In this document: positions 11,558 to 22,331 of the stretch, one piece after another
Position numbering within the stretch: the stretch's first letter is position 1
How the letters are laid out: each line of letters opens with the position of its first letter
From: Prototheca cutis
Lineage: Eukaryota > Chlorophyta > Trebouxiophyceae > Chlorellales > Chlorellaceae
DNA: 64,000 nucleotides
Assembly (NCBI GenBank): GCA_002897115.2
Contig: BCIH01000004.1
Span: 550,450-614,449 of the forward strand
Direction of reading: 5' to 3'
Made by a program: the position numbers and the translations under genes
The notes under the pieces: generated by a model
Databases searched by the model: none
Told to the model about the DNA's origin: nothing
What the model saw: only the letters and a program-made list of their open reading frames with translations

Positions 11558-11954
11558 TTTGGTGACTATGGATAGACTCGCAAGGGCAGGGCCCGGGCCT
11601 AAAATGCTCCTCCCCAAGACTCGGTGGTCCCAACACGGGCAAGAGCCGGGGGCACACGCGCAGTCTCCTGTTCAAAAGGTGGGAGTGCGGCTCGAGCCCC
11701 GAAATTCCCACTACTTTAACGGGACATTCTCGGATGGGAATGCACGGGAGGTGGGAATACATCCGGCCATGTGCAGCGCAATGCATGGAGGAGCGGGAGC
11801 ACTCGCGCCCAGGCAGCAAACGACGGATTGTCTTGCCGGGAGGCCCATTCGCATCGCCTTGATGGCACAGCGCCAGGAATCCAGCGAACAGGCGCGCATA
11901 CCTCGCAACCAACTAATTGTAAATACATGTCATGATGCATTCAGTGCAAAAGGA
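11558..11954. promoter_or_regulatory. Shared upstream region of SURF6 (-) and EngB (+)
   Basis: About 400 bp between two divergently transcribed start codons, so it must hold both promoters and 5' UTRs. No TATA-like element or recognisable operator was found by eye. Both flanking genes act in ribosome assembly, though in different compartments if EngB is organellar. Confidence 0.4.
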
Positions 11955-13418
11955 ATGATGAGCATGTCGCACAGCTGGGTACGCTGCCTGGCGAGCAGGT
12001 CGTTCTTCCGGTCTGGGCAACCACGGCTGGCAGCCAGACCCCTGACATTCGGCCCTCAGCCGGTGCAGCCCGCAGCATGGTCATGGGTGGTAGCCGCGCG
12101 GCGCAACATCTTTGTTGAACAGGGGGATAGTCCCACAGAGGAGCTCAAGGCAAGTAGGTGGGGATTGGTGCAAGGTGAAAGCGGGGGCCCCAAGGAGAGA
12201 CACAGGGTTGGTTTGTGTCCCTGCATGCTTGCTTGGAGGCCATCCATTGGATCACACCGGAATCAGATGTGGTTTAGGAGCGTGTTGATGAAATGCAATG
12301 AGTCACCACGCATGACAGGCACTGTACCCAGAGATTGGGCGCTATGCCGGCGATGGCCCTGCTGCCAGGGAGACCGCCACGGGGACCGCGACGGGGACCG
12401 CCACTCTGAGCTCGGGGGGGGGCGTGGTCCCCGCGGCACCCAGTCGCGTGGTGGTGGGCTCGGGGCCAGCCTCTCATGCCAAAGTCAAAACCGCCAAGTT
12501 TGTGAAGAGCAGCATATCGCTGGCCCAGTGCCCGCGGACACAACACCCAGAGTTTGCCGTTATTGGACGGTCAAATGTCGGAAAGTCATCTCTCATCAAC
12601 ATGCTGACAAAGCAGACTGCCCTGGCCATGGTGTCTAAAACCCCAGGTGTGCTTTGAGTTATTGGGAAGGGGAGCCATGGTCGCACATCCACTGGCACCT
12701 GCAACTGGCGGCGGCATCACCTCGCGCTCCACACATCCTACGCTGCAGGTAAGACGCGCTGCATCAACCATTTCCTCATCAACGACTCGTGGTACCTGGT
12801 GGACTTACCAGGGTACGGTCATGCCGCGACATCAAAGGCCAACGTCCAGTCATGGAACACCTTTACCCGCGAGTATTTCGTGGATCGAGAGACGCTTGTC
12901 TGTGTCCTCCTGCTTGTCGACTCGTCCATCCCCCCCATGCTGATCGACGTCCAGGCGGCTGCATGGTTTGAGGAAGCCGACGTGAGTGCTTGGAGGGAGG
13001 GGATAAGAAGGAGTGGTCTGGGAATGCTGGGGTTGTCATGTGAGCGACACATGGGGACAGCTGCCCATGACCCAGCTGCCCATGACCCAGCTGCCCATGA
13101 CCCAGCTGCCCATGGCCCAGCCCCCCATCTCACACCCTGAATACCCATGCACCCTTGACACCCACCCCTCAACATAAACAGATTCCATATGCTGTCGTGT
13201 TCACCAAGGCTGACAAGCGCAAAAAGGGCGTGCCGGGAGTGGAACAAAACATGACTGAATTTCGGCAGCAGTTGCTTGCCAACGGACTCAAGGTCCCGCC
13301 CTGCCTGGTCACCAGCACAAAAAAGGCTCAAGGCAGGGAGCCCGTGCTGCACTTTATTGCTCAGATGCGTGCCGCATTCAAGCAGACGGCCACAGAGGAC
13401 GAGCGACGCCGCCCCTGA
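11955..13418 (+). CDS. EngB/YihA-type ribosome-biogenesis GTPase, probably organelle-targeted
   Basis: TRAFAC GTPase needed for large-subunit assembly in bacteria and plastids. Exons: 11955-12149, 12319-12646, 12749-12981, 13182-13418; frame holds throughout to TGA. Residues 1-65 are Ser/Arg/Ala-rich with few acids, like a transit peptide. G1 [13 protein letters not shown]2-region Thr in TPGKT, G3 DLPGYG, G4 TKADK and the G5-region VTSTKK are all present and intact. Intron 1 begins AAG|GCAAGT (12150): the only junction that joins the transit-peptide exon to the GTPase frame, hence a GC-AG intron. Intron 3 carries a 15-bp tandem repeat. The first ATG of the open frame at 11955 was taken as start; more upstream in-frame codons exist. 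Confidence 0.88.
13060..13119. repeat. 15-bp tandem repeat, four copies, in EngB intron 3
   Basis: Unit GCTGCCCATGACCCA repeated four times, the last copy with one change. Wholly intronic. Confidence 0.9.
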
Positions 13419-13847
13419 TGTTCCGTTGTGTGCATATCGCAGAGGGATTAGGTTGACCATCACCGACCTGAGGAATCGAGCTGGCTCCTCCAAGCCGAGT
13501 CCACAGCCTCTGTTCTTCCCCGACACAACCCAGCAATGGGTTGCTTGCTTGTCGTCTGATGCACATCCTTCCATTTCATTACTACCCCCCCCCCCCTTCC
13601 ACCAGTGCGTCTCTGTTTTCAACTGTGTGCACTGCATGGTGGCGAGTTCCACCCTCATCAGCCTCAATGAACATCATGGATCCATGTACATCCCTCCTCT
13701 TGCTGCGCCATCCTGTTGTGAACCATGCCAGCAAGATCGATGACACATGACACCAGGTGCCAGGCCAGCATGGAATGCTGGGGGCCCCAAAGGATTCTCA
13801 ATGGCATCCCAAACCATGCGCTGCCCATTCAACTGCATGACTTTGGA
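13419..13847. other. Convergent 3' intergenic region
   Basis: Between EngB (+) and coatomer alpha (-). Contains a short C-run near 13587; no gene seen. Confidence 0.5.
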
Positions 13848-16800
13848 TCACCGGATCTGGCTGCGCGACACGACGAGCCCCGAGGCTTCGGCGCCGATGC
13901 GAGCCAGGCCACCGACGGGGCTGATCTGTCCCTCGCACTCTGGCGCAAAGCGGGCGTGGGTGTAGGGGTCTTCGACGTACCGCGACCCCCGGTAGATGGG
14001 CTTCCACGTCAGCGAGCACAGGTCAAAGGGGTTGCGTGGGTCGTAGTCCAGCGCCACCGCGTCCTGCGGCGTCCGCTCGCAGGCCGCCAGCACCTGCCGT
14101 GCCTGTGCCGCCATCTGTATGATGTGTTTGGAAGGGGGGGTTGCTGGTGGAAGGGAGGTGGAATGTGTCCTTGTAGCGTTCCTGTATGCTGCCACACATC
14201 CACATGCGTGCAAACAGAAATACCCCCCCCACACACACCAAAACAAAGGGGGCCAACCTTTTCATCGGGCTGGAGGTCGAGGAGCCTGCGTGCAAAGCTT
14301 GCGCAGGTGGCAAAGTTCTTGAGCTTGAAAAACGATGACATGGCCGAGCGCAGGGCGAGCGCCGCGTGCACGCGCTGGAGCGGGCAGTGAGTGAAGTAGG
14401 CCGCCAGCTCCGCGGCACGGACGGCGTCGTCCTTGGCCACGCCGCGGCGCGCCAGCTCGCAGCGCACCGCGATATTGTAATCGCGCGCAATCATCAGCAG
14501 CTCGCGCGCCTCGTCGGCCTCGCGCCGCGTGGCCACCACCAGCAGCGGCACGCCATGCAGGATGACGTCCAGCGCCCGCAGCGCGTCGGCAAACTTGCCC
14601 TCGGTCACCGCGCGGTATGCACGCCGCAGCGCGCCCTCCAAGGAAGCCATGGACACGATGCTCGCGGGCGGGGACAGGGTTGCCGTGGCCTGTTCGACCG
14701 TTCCGCGCCGAGAACGGGTGCTTCGGCCGGCCTGGCCGGCGCCGGCATCGTCAGCGCCGGAGCCTCCACTGCCATCGGCTCGCTCCAGGGGCACCGCCAT
14801 GGCCGCGGCTCCGGCAAGTCCAGGCACAAACGCGGCCGAGCCCAGAGCGGCATCCAGCGCCAGCGCACGCAGCGGCTCGAACTCGACGATGCCCAGCTGG
14901 CGCGTGAGCAGGCGCGCGCCGGCGTCGAATCCGCCCGCCGCAAACAGCTCGCCGGCAAGCACGCACTGCGACTGCCACAGCGCCTCGGGCGCGGGGCCCG
15001 GGGCGGGGGCCACGTAGGCCGCTGCCACGGCCGCCGCCGCGCCTGCTGTTGCACCGGGGCTGCCCGGAAGCAGGCCCAGGTCCTCGTCCACGTCCCAACC
15101 GCCGCCGTCCTCGCTGCCACCAGCAGCGTGCACGTCGGTGTCATCGGCCTCGGCACCGCCGAAATCGGCGCCCTCGTCGCCGGACAGCACCAGGTCCTCC
15201 TCGGCACCCCAGGCGTCGCCCGCTGCGCCCAAATCCATGGGCTCAACGTCATCGCCTGCACCGGCACCAGCCATGCCACCCGCAGCAGCAGCGACAGCAC
15301 CGCCCGCGCTGCCGTCCCCACCCGAGGTGGCCAGGGTCTCGAAAAAGCCCTTGCTCACCGTGAGCAGCGGCCAGTTGGCTTCCTGGAGCAGTGCCGGCGG
15401 CGCAGCCAGGGGCAGCGATGTTGTGGAAATACCACCCAGTGAGGCCTGGACGCGGGCGAGCGTCGTCTCGTCCAGCACCTGCTCCTCCAGCCGCCGCGCC
15501 TGGCTCGCCATGTGTTCTTTGAGTTCGGCTTCGGATGAACTGTCATCACCCCCTTGAGCAGCAGCGACGTTCTTCGCGAGCAGGTATGCCAGCGCGGGCT
15601 GACCCGCTTCTTCCAGCACCCGTGCCTGCTCGGCAACGTCGCCCAGATAAATGGCCGCCTGCAGCCTCGCCCGGGCATCCCCGCGCCGCTCGGCAATCTT
15701 AAGCATCTTGGCGAGCTTGTCGCGCGCGCCGGTCGCGAGGTAGAGCATCGCCAGGCGATCGTACGCATGCGTCTTTTGGTAGGCGTACTCGACGATGGCG
15801 ACGTTGCCCGCGCGCAGGGCCTCGACGCCGAGCGCGTACCACGTGGCCGGTTCGTCCAGGGCCTGCGCGCAGGCCAGCGCCACCTCCACGTTGCCGCACT
15901 CGAGCGCCAGGCGCAGGCGGATGCGGTCGTCGCGCACGAAATGCAGCGCCACCTCGGGGTAGCCCCGCGCTTCCAGGTAAGCGATCAGGGCCTGGCCACA
16001 CAGCGCCCCGCCGCGGATCATGCCCAGCACCGCGTCGTAGCGCCGCGCCGCGAGCGCCAGCTTGAACGCGTACTCGCTCGCGTCGACGCGCAGCGTCCGA
16101 GGCTTGGCCTCGCGGTCCAGCGCGTGGACGACGCCCCCGGCCTCGACGCTGGTCACGTACAGCGGCTGGGGCAGCGTGCGCAGCGTGCCGCCATCGCCGT
16201 CGGGCAGCGCGTACTTCAAATGGCTCAGCGTGCTGTACACGAACACGCCGCCACCCTCGGACGACCACGCGCCAGACTTGACGCGCAGCGTCTCGTGCAG
16301 CGTCGCCGGGGACGACAGGTCTGCGCCCGAAGCCAGCGTCACCGCGTGCTTGGCCAGCAGCGCCACGCGGGCGCCGTCGCCGCTCCACGCCACGTACTTG
16401 ACTCCGGGCGCCGCAATCTCCGCCACCACGCCGCGCCGCGCCACGTCGAACAGCGCCAGACGGTCCTCCCCCCGCAGCAGCACGCGCCCGGGGGCGCCTC
16501 CGGGGAACACCGCGTCCGTCCCGCCCAGCGGACTGGCCAGGCGCTTGGTCGTCTCGTTCTCGAGGTCCTTGACCAGCAGCGCGTTGGCACCCCGGTCCAG
16601 TGCCAGGAAACGGTTGCGGCCCAGCCAAACCGTCGACGCCGCGCCGCCGCGCCGCGGCTCTTGTGTGGGCGGGTTGGCGTCGGCACCGCTGCCGCTCGCA
16701 GGAGCAGGCAGTTTATACAGCTCATACGCGCCGCCCTCGACGTCCGTCTGCACAATCACGGCGTGCTCGGCCGCGTTGTAGGCCAGCGCCCGGGGACCCT

Positions 16801-18687
16801 GGTTGTACGCGGCCGCAGGCGAGCGGCGCAGCGCGACCAGCGGCACGTCGCGCCCGCTGGCCCAGTCGTGCGCGCGGACGTACTTGTCGCGGACGTAATA
16901 CAGCGTGCTGGCCGTGGCCGCGTATGCCGGGCGCTCGCGCTCCAGCTTGAACACAATCATGCCCGAGTCATGGCCTGCGGCCAGCAGGTTGATGGAGGGA
17001 TGGCCTGCCAGGATCCAGAACCGGTCGTGCTCGCGGCGGAACGTCTGCACCCCGACACGCTTGCTCAGGTCGGGGGGGGGGGGGGACTTGTCCTCGCTGT
17101 CCGACACAATCAAGTCCTGTGGGGGGGGGGGGGTCGAGAGAGGATTTACTATTTGCGCTTTTTTTTTTTGGGGGGGGGGGGGNNNNNNNNNNNNNNNNNN
17201 NNNNNNNNNNNNNNNNNNNNNNNNNNNNNNNNNNNNNNNNNNNNNNNNNNNNNNNNNNNNNNNNNNNNNNNNNNNNNNNNNNGGGGGGGGGGGGGGGGGG
17301 GGGGGGGCAGGAGGGGCTCGACTGCTCCCTGGTATGTTGCACCCAATCAACCAATCCATCAGTAATTAAATCACTGAAAACCGAAAAGAACAGCCATCAT
17401 CACCCCAGAAATCAATCTTCTTCTCACCTGCTTGGCATGGAAGATGACGCAGGAGACGTTGTTGACATGGCCGCGCAAAGTGTCGACTTCCCAGGCCTTT
17501 GACTCGTTCATGCGCCAGAGCTTGATGGAGCGGTCGTCGGCGCCCGACACCACGAGCGGCATGGTCGGGTGGAATGCCGCCCAGTTCACGCCGCGGTCGT
17601 GGCCCTCCAGCACGTACTTGACCACGGCGTCCGTGCCACCAAACAGATCCCCGCCGACGCCCGGCAGGCGCGGGCCGTCGTCGCTGGACCCAGGGCCGCC
17701 GGGCCCGCCCAGACCCAGTGGCGCGCCAGGACCGCCAGGGCCCCCCAGTCCCGGGGGGCCTGCCGTGCCCTTCTTGCGCAGCGCGCTGATGTCCCACACC
17801 CGCACCGTTTGATCCAGGGACGCGCTGGCCACCAGGTCGTCGCGTGGGTGGAACTGTGCGCACATGACGTAGTGGTTGTGCCCCGTCAGCACCGCGATGC
17901 ACGTCCGTGACTGCCAGTTCCACAGGCGCAACGTCTGGTCGTCCGAGGCGGACACGATCCAGGGGGACTCGTGGTGAAACTGCACCGTACGGATGTAGTC
18001 CAGGTGACCCAGCAGCGTGAACAAGCACCTGTTGCCAAGGTTGATTGTGGGCATTCGGCATTGCGTGTTGAATACTACAACTAGAATGGACTCTCAGGGG
18101 CAGGATGCACATGTGCCGCGGGAGGAAACACAAGGCAGGCTACGCGACCAACCAGACCCACCCCCAGTCTCGCAGAACCCCACCGTCCCCTCTCCAACCC
18201 CAACGCGCAGGGAACTGGTCCCCATGTTGATGCCCATGGCCACATGCCCGCCTCCGGCACCCAATGCAGCCACCAACTGCCCGCCCGGTCGGGGCCGCAC
18301 CTCCGGGTCTTGTAGTTCCACACTTTGATCTTGTAGTCGTCGCCCCCAGACACGAACAGCGGCTGGGTCGGGTGGAAGTGGATTCCACGCACAGGTCCCT
18401 CGTGCTCATCGAAGCGATCGATGAGCGTGCCCATGCGGTAATCCCAGAGCTGTCAGGGGGCGAGGCAGGTGGGCGGGGCACCGGGTGAGCAACCCCGCGG
18501 GAGCCACAGCCAGCACCAGCCGGCCGTGTTCGCCCGCGCACACACGATATACGCAATAAAATGTGCATACATCACGCGCACGCACCTGGATCACGCCGCT
18601 GTGGAGTGAGGCTAGGATCCATGGCCGAGTCGGGTGGAAGCTCAGGCCCTTCACCCGGTTCGACTTCGTCTCGAACTTTGTCAACAT
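13848..18687 (-). CDS. COPA: Coatomer subunit alpha (alpha-COP)
   Basis: Large scaffold subunit of COPI, which coats Golgi-derived vesicles for retrograde transport. Exons in coding order: 18687-18586, 18449-18301, 18028-17428, 17116-14258, 14114-13848; 1325 codons, in frame. N-terminal WD40 propeller ([62 protein letters not shown]), then [16 protein letters not shown], second propeller and alpha-solenoid, an acidic/Ala/Gly-rich linker, and the C-terminal domain binding epsilon-COP ([16 protein letters not shown]). Two oddities: a Gly/Pro-rich insertion after the fifth WD repeat, and four Pro residues replacing the expected IRVW of the next repeat, caused by a 14-base G-run at 17072-17085. 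Intron 3 (17117-17427) contains a 100-N gap. Complete start to stop. Confidence 0.95.
17072..17085. repeat. 14-base poly-G run inside the COPA coding exon
   Basis: On the coding strand this is a C-run converting a conserved WD-repeat strand (S-[IRVW]-D) into S-PPPP-D without shifting frame. It lies about 100 bp from the N gap, which is also flanked by poly-G. Confidence 0.85.
17183..17282. other. Assembly gap (100 N) flanked by poly-G
   Basis: Exactly 100 N, preceded by a T9-G13 run and followed by 25 G. It falls in COPA intron 3, so the coding sequence is not interrupted. Confidence 0.98.
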
Positions 18688-19131
18688 CTTGCCTGGTGGG
18701 ATCAGAGTCCCCCGGGCCACCTCATGGATTGCTGAGGGTTTGCAGGCCAGCATCGCTGGTTTTCAGGCCGTGCACGGTGCTCGCGGAGTGAGACAACCGA
18801 CCGAGCCTCGCCACGATGCGATCGGGAGCAACTCGTTCCCGCCAGCCCACGAGATCCAGCTCCCCCAACGGGTCCTGACTCTCTATCGCCGGAGCGCAGT
18901 GCATTCAACATACATTACAAGGATGAAAATATTCCAACTATTACAGATAGCCGCGAGACATAGGTTGGGACGCTGCCTAGGACGGACAGCGTCTGCCTCA
19001 CTGGAAAGACGGTGCTCGGTGCGATCTGTCGGCCCACCCAGCCGACCCAGGCACCTCACTGATCTACTAGCCGCACTGCGGCAGCCCTGAAGCCCACCTG
19101 CTCGCTCTTCATTGCATTACCAGGCTTTAGT
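18688..19131. other. Intergenic between COPA and DDI1
   Basis: COPA 5' flank (promoter side, minus strand) and DDI1 3' flank. No further gene recognised. Confidence 0.5.
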
Positions 19132-21090
19132 TTACATGTTGAACAGGAATGAGGCGGCGACGTCCTCGTTGCCACCGGCTATGTGCAGCGCTCGCTGGCA
19201 CTCCTCTCGGCCAAAGCCTAGCGCCATGAGCTTCCGAATCTTTTCTTCAGACTGACCGGGGGCAGTGGTCGTTGTGGCACCAGCACCCTGCGTGCGCTGC
19301 GGCGGCACCGGCGGTGTGATCCCCAGAGGTGGCAGCGTCGCGGCGGTCCGGCCTGCAGGCTCGGGCAGCAGGCGATTCCGGGGTTTGGGGTGAGTGGCTG
19401 AACATGGAGCGAAAAACCCCAGGAGCTTTGGTTCAATTTCCACATCACTGAACCCGAAAATTCGCACAACTACCTCCCAGTAGCGCACCACTGGTCGCCG
19501 TGTCGGCGCTGGGCCCGCCGCCGCTGCCAGCGGCGCTGCCCAGTGTGTTTTTTGGCACCTCGTGCTCCGCCAGGAAGGGCAGCTCGGTCTCTGTCGACCC
19601 AAACCGAAGCACGTTGGTCTTCAAGTCAATAGAGCACTGCATTGTATCCGACGGTGGTTGTGGAATCATGAGGTGCCCTGGCTGTTGCCCAGACTGTAGC
19701 CGCCATCCACGGCACCCTGGCCTCCATCGACACACATACGTCCAACACTCAGGCCCCCCCCCCCCCCCCAACAACCAATCCCTTACGCACCAGGTGCCGG
19801 CGCAAGTTGTCCAGGCCAAACAAAAAGTCCATGCCGTCCTGCTCAAGCACCGTGATCGCAATGGGCAGGTGGTGTCCCCCCGCCACCAGCGGCGCCATGT
19901 GGATTCGGCCTGTGTAGGGGCGGAGGCCGCTTTACCCAGGGGTTACTGTTTCTACACAAATTCTTCTTTAGGCCACAAGCCCCCAACCCTCACGCACCAA
20001 GGATGGTGGCCGAGCCGACGCCGACAGCTGTCCCTTGCCAGCGCTTGTCCAGCAGACGCAATAGGCCGCAGCGCTCGGCACAGGCCTTGGACATGATGGT
20101 CATCTGGGCTCCCGAGTCCACAAACGCCTTGAGCGGGACACCGTTCACCTCCATGTTGACGTACCTGCAAGGAATTGAAAGAAAGGGTAGGGGTGCGAGT
20201 GAGGGGGTGGTGCGGGGAGGAGGGCCTGTCACGATTCAGTCGCGCTTGGGCTTTCTACGAATACTGCCCATCGAGGCAACACCCAACCATCAAGGCAGCA
20301 CCCGGTCGCTCACAGCATGGTGACGGTGCCAAAGGCTTCCGGGTTGTGCTCCATTGCCGCCTCAAAGTTTTCGACGACATTGCGCTGGCGGATGGCCTCT
20401 TCTAGCCGCGTCTGGACCTCGGGGTTCAGGGGGTCCTCCGCTGCCAGACGCAGAAACCGGGCCTCCTCCTCCGCGGCGGCGCGTCGCGCCGCCGCCAGCT
20501 CCCGCAACGCCGCTTGGAACTTGGCAGTGTCGCCGGCGCGGGCTGCGTCGGCCAGCCCGGGGGGCACCTGATCCAGCATGCCAGGTGTGGTCGTCAGCAC
20601 TCGCATCAGCGCACCGGGATCGGCCGCCGAACCGTCCGGGTTCAAAAAGGCACGCAGCGGCGCGGGGCCGGCGGAGGCTGCACGGGAGGCGCCGCCGGGC
20701 CCGCCGATTGACGATCCGGCCATGGACTGCGTGGCAGACGGCTGCTGCCGCTTCACCAGCATGATCAGACTGCCCGGTTCCACGCCTTGCTCCTCCAGGG
20801 TCTGCCCGGCCACCAGGGGCCGTTGGTTGTAGAGGAGCACCTGGGAGTCCTGGGGCACGCCCGTCTCCGCCTCGAGAATAGCCGTCAAGGTCGCCAGATC
20901 GTCCGAGGCATCCAGCTGCGAGAGTTCCATTGTGAATACAAACGATGGGTAAGCACCAATGGCGCCATGTAATGAGGCAGATTCCCTCGACCCGACCCGG
21001 AGCTGGTCCAAGATCACTTTCTCCTGAACGCCCACGCACGTCCACCATGACGACCCGACCGTCATCATCCAAGACGACTGTCAACTGCAT
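19132..21090 (-). CDS. DDI1: DDI1-type ubiquitin shuttle with retroviral-like aspartyl protease domain
   Basis: Proteasome shuttle/protease of the Ddi1 family. Exons in coding order: 21090-21040, 20915-20314, 20164-19998, 19909-19791, 19636 to about 19489 (or 19474), 19352-19132. UBL domain at residues 1-75 ([29 protein letters not shown]); the helical region [23 protein letters not shown] fold [22 protein letters not shown] with the catalytic D-S-G-A, and [28 protein letters not shown]; then UBA at the C-terminus ([19 protein letters not shown]). The full three-domain layout matches yeast Ddi1 and animal/plant orthologues. Only the donor of the fifth exon is ambiguous, changing a handful of linker residues. 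Confidence 0.93.
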
Positions 21091-21404
21091 TGCAGAATAT
21101 ATCACATAGGTTCCCTCTTTAAGGTCTTCAGAGCGGTGGATCACCTGTAGACATGTGAAATGCCCCCGACCTGCGACGGTGCTAGGGCCCCGTGTTTGGT
21201 AGGGGGGAGAATGCTCAGCACCCCTGGCCCGGGCGGCCCCTGGACTACAGTAATGGCAGAAAATGATGAAACCTTGTCGAGATTCGTCCACTCCCACCTG
21301 CACAGCAAGGGCATGTTTTTTAAACAAAATGCTTGTTTGACCGCATTCCCTGGCCATGTTGCTCAGAGAATGGGTTGGGTTCCTTCTTGGCAGCACGACA
21401 GGTC
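21091..21404. other. DDI1 upstream region up to the truncated Fanzor copy
   Basis: DDI1 5' flank. An open frame runs into the Fanzor remnant from here but its sequence before about 21405 has no family resemblance, so I treat it as flanking DNA. Confidence 0.4.
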
Positions 21405-21851
21405 ATGCAGGGAGCAGACGCCCGAGGTGGTCTGCCACGGTCTGCTGCGCTGCACCAACAAGGAGTGCCAACCCTTGAAAGGCCAGCATCACCTCTGGAA
21501 CAGAGACTTGATGGCGTGTCTGAACATGAGGCACATCGTGCAGTACCCCTGTGGAAGACCGGCCAGCGGCCTCTGCGCTTCCAGCGCCCAGCACCGCAGT
21601 GCTGATGGACATCCATCCATCCATCCTGGGAAGTTATAGCCTTTCCAACTGGGGATCGGAACCCTGGGGCTTTTCCCCTGTCCCCGAAAGGGAAAGCAAC
21701 CCCGGACATGGTCCATCATTGAGGTGGTCCACCTTCCTATTGCCCTGTGGGGGGTGACAATTCACAGCCATCAGTGATGCCCAGCAACCCCCGGGGTGAT
21801 GTGACGCTGTTGCTGGCTGAGCTGGTTGCATAACTTTTGCCCTGCACGGTA
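21405..21851 (+). mobile_element. 5'-truncated Fanzor (eukaryotic TnpB-like) element
   Basis: The first about 170 bp encode the C-terminal tip of a Fanzor protein: second half of a zinc ribbon (VVCHGLLRCTNKECQ) and the RuvC-III-type motif LWNRDLMACLNMRHI. It is nearly the same as residues about 315-360 of the element at 62.5-64 kb. Homology to that copy begins at about 21405 and continues past the coding end through a non-coding tail to about 21851 (ends at the shared CCTGCACGGTA), after which the two loci diverge. The reading frame changes after MRHIV, so the C-terminus is altered. The N-terminal zinc-ribbon half and RuvC-I are missing, so this copy cannot encode a nuclease. Confidence 0.8.
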
Positions 21852-22331
21852 CTTCCGCCTTGGACTTCCATGACCAACTCAACTACCTCTGCTCCTTTGG
21901 ATGTTTCTTGCATTGTGGGAAGGCCAGTGCCCATGAAAGTGGAGAAGGGTGCAAAAACAGCACCAAAATGTGCACACAGGGGAAGGGGGCAATCATCTTT
22001 ACATGGGGAGGTAACGCGGCAGGTGGTAGTGCGCCAACCAAACGGTACATTCTCGGGCGGAAAGCAAGACGTGCATGTGGCCATGAGCCTCGGCGTCAAA
22101 CGGAATCAGAACCGTCAGAGAGCAGCAGCGCAAATGTCATTTGCAAAGCAGGGGCGAAGCAGGGGGAGCACCACCAGACCCGGGGGACCACAGGCCAGAG
22201 GGCCCTGTCCTGGAGAGAAGCAGTGAAGCCCGTGGGATTGCGGCACATTTGGAACTGTGTATTCCAGAGGTATCCGCGCCCCGAGGGGATGGCAACATCG
22301 GGGTCTGGGGCCCAGCTCGGTCGTGAGCCGG
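21852..22331. other. Intergenic, no gene seen
   Basis: Sequence between the Fanzor remnant's 3' end and the PCO-like gene. No coding or structural RNA signature recognised. Confidence 0.45.

Noticed and set aside
11559..12638. 359-codon plus-strand open frame covering the EngB region
   Set aside because: Its first part includes the EngB transit-peptide exon, but it then runs through intron 1 and reads exon 2 in the wrong frame; the spliced model gives all five G motifs.
13060..13119. Four direct repeats considered as a CRISPR-like array
   Set aside because: Units are 15 bp with no spacers and lie inside an intron of a nuclear gene.
14366..15442. 358-codon plus-strand open frame
   Set aside because: Also antisense to COPA; composition (Arg, Gln, His, Gly-rich) is that expected of a reversed frame.
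15554..17365. 603-codon open frame on the plus strand
   Set aside because: It is the antisense shadow of the GC-rich COPA coding exon and runs through the N gap; the minus strand carries the conserved coatomer protein.
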